The notes below the pieces were generated by a model, which did not search any database, had not been told where the DNA came from, and saw only the letters and a list, made by a program, of their open reading frames with translations. A DNA stretch of 64,000 bases from Nocardiopsis coralli (lineage in GTDB: Bacteria; Actinomycetota; Actinomycetes; Streptosporangiales; Streptosporangiaceae), in contig NZ_JADBGI010000022.1 in NCBI RefSeq assembly GCF_014892575.1, forward strand, positions 1-64,000. The letters run 5' to 3'. Shown here piece by piece: positions 60,034 through 64,000 of this stretch. A program made the position numbers and the translations under genes. Numbering within the stretch: the first letter of the stretch is position 1; the number at the start of each line of letters is the position of its first letter.

Positions 60034-62067
60034 CTACCCGTGCGGCAGGTCCCACGCGCAGCGGAAACCGACGGTCGCGCCCCGCGCCTGGCCCAGCCCG
60101 AGGAGCAGGAGCTTGACGGAGTACTCGGGGGAGCGGCGCCCGCCCTCGACGTACCACTGCGCACCCTCGGCCACGTGGTCGCTGCCGCCCTTGAGCATGG
60201 CGAAACGGGTCCGGCCGTCGCTGTGCTCGCTCTCGGTCCAGTTCCACACTGCGGGTTCGCCCCGGCGCAGCCCGCCCTGTTCCCCCGCGAGCTGCCACTC
60301 GTCCTCCGTGGGCAGGCGCCCGCCCCGCCAGGCGCAGTAGGCGCGGGCGTCGCCGAGGTCGACGAAGGTGACGGGCTCGCCCCGTGTCTCCGGTGCGGGT
60401 CGGCCGTCGCTCCAGTGCGCGAGGAACCGGTGTGCCGGCGCCGGGGCGTACCCGGTCTCGTCCAGGAACGCGGCGAATTCGGCGTTGGTCACCTCGTGCG
60501 CGGAGACCGCCACCGGGCAGGTGAGTTCCCCGTCCCTTTGGAGGGTGCGCGGGTCGTGCAGGCGCGGCGGCAGCGGCTTCCACTCGTCGACGTAGGGCGC
60601 CCCCTGGTACATGCCGGTCTCCCGGGCCCGGTATCGCACGGTCAGCACGTAGGGCCCGGCCGGCACGACGACGGCGTCCGGATCCGGGACGTGGGAACCG
60701 CGCGGCCCGGCAGGTGAAGGCTCCACCCGGCGGGCCAGGCGGTGCGGGAAACGCGCGTCGGGCTCGTGCGGGAGCCGCGCGAGCTCCTCCAGCAGCCCCG
60801 GGAGCCACGCCGGTTCGGGCACACCCTCGGCCACGTGCAGGAGAGCGGCCACGCCCCGGCCGGGCACCCTCGTGTGTCCGGCCCCGGACAGGCGTCCGCC
60901 GCCGGTGAGGTCGAACAGCGCCCCGCCCGGGCCCGCCCCCTCCGGGATCACGGGGCCGGTGTGGTCGTGCTCGCCCCGGTTGACGAGGGTCCACAGCGTG
61001 AGCCCGTCCAGCTCCCACCGCGAGGCGTACACGCCCGCCCGCTCGGCCCCGGCCGACAGCTCAGCGAGCGGGGTCCATTCCCCCTCCGACAGCAGCTCGT
61101 CCGCGGCCCTTTGCACGGCCGACATGCGGCTGAGGGTCGCGGCATCGCGGCGGGACCAGCCCACCCAGACCCCGAAGACGACCTCCCAGACCATGACACC
61201 CACGCCGTTGAGCCACGCCGACTGGAGCTCCTCGGTGTGATCGCGGTGCCACCGGCGCACGTGGTGCTGCATGTGGCGCCGCTCGTACCAGTGCGCGCGC
61301 AGCACACCCGGGACGGGGGAGTCGGCGAAGAACTGGGCCCAGGACAGCGCGTGGTCCTCGATCTGCTCGACCGGCAGCTTGGACTCACCCTCGAGCACGA
61401 TCCCCGGGCGGGCGGCGTTCAGGCGCTCCACCAGCCCCGGGTCGGCCTTCTTCAGGGTGTCCAGGAAGACGCCGTCGGCCCCGAGGTCGGCCACGAGCGC
61501 CGCGAGTTCGGTGCCGTCGTCCTCCCCTCGGCGTGTGCCCACGTCCCAGGGGTTGTAGTCGACGAACACGCCCACCCCGGCCGCGTGCAGCGCCGCGACC
61601 AGGCCGTCGGGCCCGGCCAGGCCCGGCACGTTCCGGTAGAGGTCCCACTGGTTGCGGTCGTCGAGGCCGATCACCGGATAGGCGTGCCAGAGCACCACGG
61701 CGTCCAGCCCGCCGAACCGCTCACGTGCATCGGCCAGGAACCGTTCGGGGGTGAAGCGGTGCTCCTCGAACGAGTAGAGGAGCTCGTCCCACAGCCACAC
61801 CTGGGCCACCGTCCGGCAGCGCGCCGCCCACGCCGCCCCCGGGTGCCTGTACGCCGAACCGTCGTAGCGGTGCCGCGCGCGGGCGTCCTCGCGCCAGGCG
61901 TGCAGGCGTGCGCGCCACGCGGGACGGTCGGCGGGCCGTTCGGGGCCCGCCAGGATCTTGGCGTCGTCCAGCTCGGCGAGCCGCTCCGAGGACGGGCCCT
62001 CCTCCAGCGGCACCTCGGTGGGACGGTCGATGGGGCGCGGGACGAGCGGGTCGAACGGGGAGTTCAT
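60034..62067 (-). CDS. Glycosidase-like barrel fused to FGE/sulfatase-modifying domain
   Basis: A 677-aa cytoplasmic protein in two parts. Residues about 80-330 look like a TIM-barrel glycosidase relative (VWLWDELLYSFEEHRFTPER, VGVFVDYNPWDVGTRR, GADGVFLDTLKKADPGLV, IVLEGESKLP), with a beta domain behind it (about 345-460). Residues about 480-677 are a formylglycine-generating-enzyme-type (SUMF1) domain: SAHEVTNAEFAAFLDETGYA, YCAWRGGRLPTEDEWQLAGE, and FAMLKGGSD, ending TVGFRCAWDLP. The catalytic cysteines of true FGE are not obvious. The start overlaps the upstream ADP-ribosylglycohydrolase stop (ATGA). Function unknown. Confidence 0.82.
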   Translation of the reverse strand: MNSPFDPLVPRPIDRPTEVPLEEGPSSERLAELDDAKILAGPERPADRPAWRARLHAWREDARARHRYDGSAYRHPGAAWAARCRTVAQVWLWDELLYSFEEHRFTPERFLADARERFGGLDAVVLWHAYPVIGLDDRNQWDLYRNVPGLAGPDGLVAALHAAGVGVFVDYNPWDVGTRRGEDDGTELAALVADLGADGVFLDTLKKADPGLVERLNAARPGIVLEGESKLPVEQIEDHALSWAQFFADSPVPGVLRAHWYERRHMQHHVRRWHRDHTEELQSAWLNGVGVMVWEVVFGVWVGWSRRDAATLSRMSAVQRAADELLSEGEWTPLAELSAGAERAGVYASRWELDGLTLWTLVNRGEHDHTGPVIPEGAGPGGALFDLTGGGRLSGAGHTRVPGRGVAALLHVAEGVPEPAWLPGLLEELARLPHEPDARFPHRLARRVEPSPAGPRGSHVPDPDAVVVPAGPYVLTVRYRARETGMYQGAPYVDEWKPLPPRLHDPRTLQRDGELTCPVAVSAHEVTNAEFAAFLDETGYAPAPAHRFLAHWSDGRPAPETRGEPVTFVDLGDARAYCAWRGGRLPTEDEWQLAGEQGGLRRGEPAVWNWTESEHSDGRTRFAMLKGGSDHVAEGAQWYVEGGRRSPEYSVKLLLLGLGQARGATVGFRCAWDLPHG

Positions 62068-63449
62068 GGGGTCCTCGGGTCGGTCGTGGCCGGTGCGGGG
62101 CCGGTGAGGGCTAGGGTGCGCGCGGCCAGGTCGTCGATGCGCCGCTCACCGCCGGGCAGCGAGGTGGCGATGCGTCCGTCGATGGGCGCGGTCCACGGTG
62201 CGCCGATGCCCTCGGTACCGCGGAGCGCGCCCACCACCCCGCCGACGGTGGCCGCGGCGGAGTCGGTGTCCCACCCGGCCGTGACCGCGATCGACACGCT
62301 CGGGCCGAACTCGCCCGCGCCCCGTGCGAGGGCGTGGGCGATGGTGGCGGCGTTGTTGAGCACGTGGACCCAGTGCAGGTCGCCGTAGGCCGCGTGCAGC
62401 CTGTCGAGCCCCGCCCGGACGTCGCCCTCGCGGGCCGCGTCCCTCCCGAGGTGGATCGCGTCCTCGAGCCGGCCCCCGACGGGGACGACGGCCTGCGCGG
62501 CGTCGAGCACCTCCTCGGCCGTCTCGGCGACCATCGCCGCCGACGCCAGCGCGGCCGCCCACATCGCCCCGTACACACCGTCGCGGGTGTGGCTCAGGCG
62601 CGCGTCGGTCCAGGCCAGGCAGGCTGCCGCGTGTACGTCGCCCGGGTTCGTCCACCCGTACACGTCGGCGCGGATGAGCGCACCGATCCACTCGCGGAAC
62701 GGGTTGTGCCGGGTGGCGGTCTCGGGGACGGGGCGGGCGTCGAGGATGTTGCGGTAGGCCGCCCGCTCGGCCGTGAACGTGCGGCCGGCCGGCAGGAGGT
62801 CGAGCCAGAGCGCGGCGACGTCGTCGGTGGTGAATCCGCGCCCGTGCCGCTCGAGGAGGGTGAGGGAGAGCATCGGGTAGTTGAGGTCGTCGTCCTCGGG
62901 CATGCCGTCGATGTTCTCCTCGAGCGAGGTGCTCGCGCTGCGCCGGTTCCAGGGCCACCGGGCGGCCACGTCGGCGGGCAGACCGACGGCGGTGAACCAG
63001 CGGTCCAGGGGCCAGCGGCCGGTGGAGCGCAGGATCTCCTCGATGCCCTCACGGGGGATCTTCTCCACGGGCTTGCCGAGCAGGCACCCCGCCGCGCGCC
63101 CGGTCCAGGCGCCGTGGAGGCGCCGCCCCAGGCCGTCGGGCACCGCCGCCCGGGAGGCGGGCGCCGGTGGGGAAGCGGTCGGCAGCACCGCCTGGATCCG
63201 GGCCCAGCCGTCGGGGCTGCAGTGGTCGTCGGGCCGGGGCAGGGCGTCGAGCTGGTCGAGCAGGTCGCGGGCCAGCGCCCGCAGCCGGGCGGAGGCCGGG
63301 GCCGGGCCCGCCCCGCTCACGGGTGGGACGGGGTCCCCGCCGGCGGCCACCCAGAGGTCGCGGAACCTGCCGACGTCCCGTCCCTCGGCCTCGGACTGCA
63401 CGAGTTCGTGTGCGATCAGGTCCTCGGGCCGGGCCCAGGTGAGCCTCAT
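62064..63449 (-). CDS. ADP-ribosylglycohydrolase-family protein
   Basis: A 461-aa protein. About residues 1-100 are a lead domain of unknown type. The rest is the ARH/DraG-type helical fold: GAWTGRAAGCLLGKPVEKIP, MPEDDDLNYPMLSLTLLERH (metal-binding acidic cluster) and TAGWDTDSAAATVGGVVGAL (second metal site). Family members remove ADP-ribose from proteins or small molecules. Some bacterial ones act on other N-ribosyl or sugar substrates. It lies between a sugar-binding protein and the barrel-FGE fusion, which favours a carbohydrate role. The ATG follows AGGAG. Confidence 0.88.
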   Translation of the reverse strand: MRLTWARPEDLIAHELVQSEAEGRDVGRFRDLWVAAGGDPVPPVSGAGPAPASARLRALARDLLDQLDALPRPDDHCSPDGWARIQAVLPTASPPAPASRAAVPDGLGRRLHGAWTGRAAGCLLGKPVEKIPREGIEEILRSTGRWPLDRWFTAVGLPADVAARWPWNRRSASTSLEENIDGMPEDDDLNYPMLSLTLLERHGRGFTTDDVAALWLDLLPAGRTFTAERAAYRNILDARPVPETATRHNPFREWIGALIRADVYGWTNPGDVHAAACLAWTDARLSHTRDGVYGAMWAAALASAAMVAETAEEVLDAAQAVVPVGGRLEDAIHLGRDAAREGDVRAGLDRLHAAYGDLHWVHVLNNAATIAHALARGAGEFGPSVSIAVTAGWDTDSAAATVGGVVGALRGTEGIGAPWTAPIDGRIATSLPGGERRIDDLAARTLALTGPAPATTDPRTP

Positions 63450-63521
63450 ACAGGCCCCACTCCTCTCCTTCGCGGTCGCGCCGGACTGCCGCGCCGGACT
63501 GTCGGTGCGGCGCCCACGCTT

Positions 63522-64000
63522 CTATTCGGTGGTCTGCTCCCACCCGGACTCCAGCTCGTCCCTGAGCTCGTCGGCGTCGATCTCCTGGGCGAGGAAGCGC
63601 TGGTAGGCGGGGGTCGCGACGGTCTCCTTCCACTGCGCGTACCCGTCGACGAACAGGAACGGCGAGGACTCCAGGTGCTCGCCGGACTCCAGGAGGGTTT
63701 CCCAGGTCTCGTCGCCGCCGAGGGAGGCGCCCATGGCCTCGCGCGCGGACTCCGTCGCGGGGATGAGGGAGTCCGCCTCGTTCAGCTCCGCGAGGTTCTC
63801 GGTGGAGGTGAAGTACTCGAGGAACTCGGCGGACTCCTCCACGTGCTCGGAGTCGACGTCGACCGAGAGCGTCTGCGGGTTCGCCGTCTGCGCGGGGCCG
63901 GCGGGTCCCTCCAGCGGCGGCAGGACCACCCAGTCGAGGTCGTCGGGCGCGTCGGCGGCGATGTTGGCCGCCTGGAACGAGCCCTGGACGGTCATGGCGA
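63522..64000 (-). CDS. Sugar ABC transporter substrate-binding protein (3' part)
   Basis: Only the C-terminal 159 residues are in the window; the gene runs off the right edge. MTVQGSFQAANIAADAP, with NPQTLSVDVDSEHVEESAEF and the C-terminal SGWEQTTE, is the typical final lobe of a family 1 extracellular solute-binding protein. The visible methionine is internal. It is upstream of the ADP-ribosylglycohydrolase on the same strand with a 72-bp gap, so the operon probably includes permease genes beyond the edge, or their absence would be informative. Confidence 0.85.
   Translation of the reverse strand, partial: AMTVQGSFQAANIAADAPDDLDWVVLPPLEGPAGPAQTANPQTLSVDVDSEHVEESAEFLEYFTSTENLAELNEADSLIPATESAREAMGASLGGDETWETLLESGEHLESSPFLFVDGYAQWKETVATPAYQRFLAQEIDADELRDELESGWEQTTE

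Noticed and set aside
60034..62067. Bona fide sulfatase-activating enzyme
   Set aside because: The FGE-type fold is recognisable, but I cannot identify the paired active-site cysteines and no sulfatase gene is nearby.

Overview
The window is about 72% G+C. Most reading frames start with ATG or GTG behind GGAG-type ribosome sites, genes are packed with ATGA/GTGA overlaps, and there is a DUF397 gene plus a wreck of its usual helix-turn-helix partner. This points to a filamentous actinomycete, most likely Nocardiopsis or a close relative. The genus is inferred from protein style, not measured.

Left end (0.7-9.8 kb): a near-complete copy of the KstR2 regulon, which in mycobacteria degrades the last two steroid rings (HIP pathway). 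It holds a FadE31-like and a FadE32/33-like acyl-CoA dehydrogenase, two crotonases (one EchA20-like), an IpdF-like SDR, KstR2, FadA6, IpdC, IpdB and IpdA. Two matching 14-bp palindromes sit at the two divergent control points. FadD3, FadE30 and FdxB are not in the window.

10-12.7 kb: two duplicated small exported peptidoglycan-binding-like proteins with a shared leader, flanking an unknown propeller-like gene. 12.8-17 kb: an SRPBCC protein, a methyltransferase, a TrmH-family RNA methyltransferase and a Tat-exported metallophosphoesterase. 17.3-26.6 kb: five tandem paralogues, each with about five membrane helices followed by an extracytoplasmic PQQ-type beta-propeller. This is the most unusual block in the window.

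A tRNA-Pro(GGG) gene at 26.8 kb and an identical one at 59.8 kb enclose 33 kb of mainly accessory metabolism. This holds an SDR with a substituted catalytic tyrosine, a decayed Scr1-type regulator with DUF397, an unknown 441-aa protein, a GntR-controlled sugar ABC importer with a SIS protein and a FGGY kinase, and glutaminase with a STAS tail. It continues with a YihY/BrkB membrane protein, an aldo/keto reductase, a PIG-L deacetylase, a glyoxalase-fold protein and a phosphoribosyltransferase. A full L-rhamnose regulon follows: rhaI, the aldolase/dehydrogenase fusion and rhaB, then LacI-type rhaR, the ABC importer and mutarotase rhaM. Its two operons share one promoter-operator design, and a MarR/methyltransferase pair lies between them. 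An alcohol dehydrogenase, another SDR and an amidohydrolase close the region.

Right end (60-64 kb): a leftward operon running from a sugar-binding protein (cut by the window edge) to an ADP-ribosylglycohydrolase and then a protein joining a glycosidase-like barrel to a formylglycine-generating-enzyme-type domain. Intergenic repeats occur at 0.36-0.53, 13.97-14.13 and 42.40-42.53 kb.
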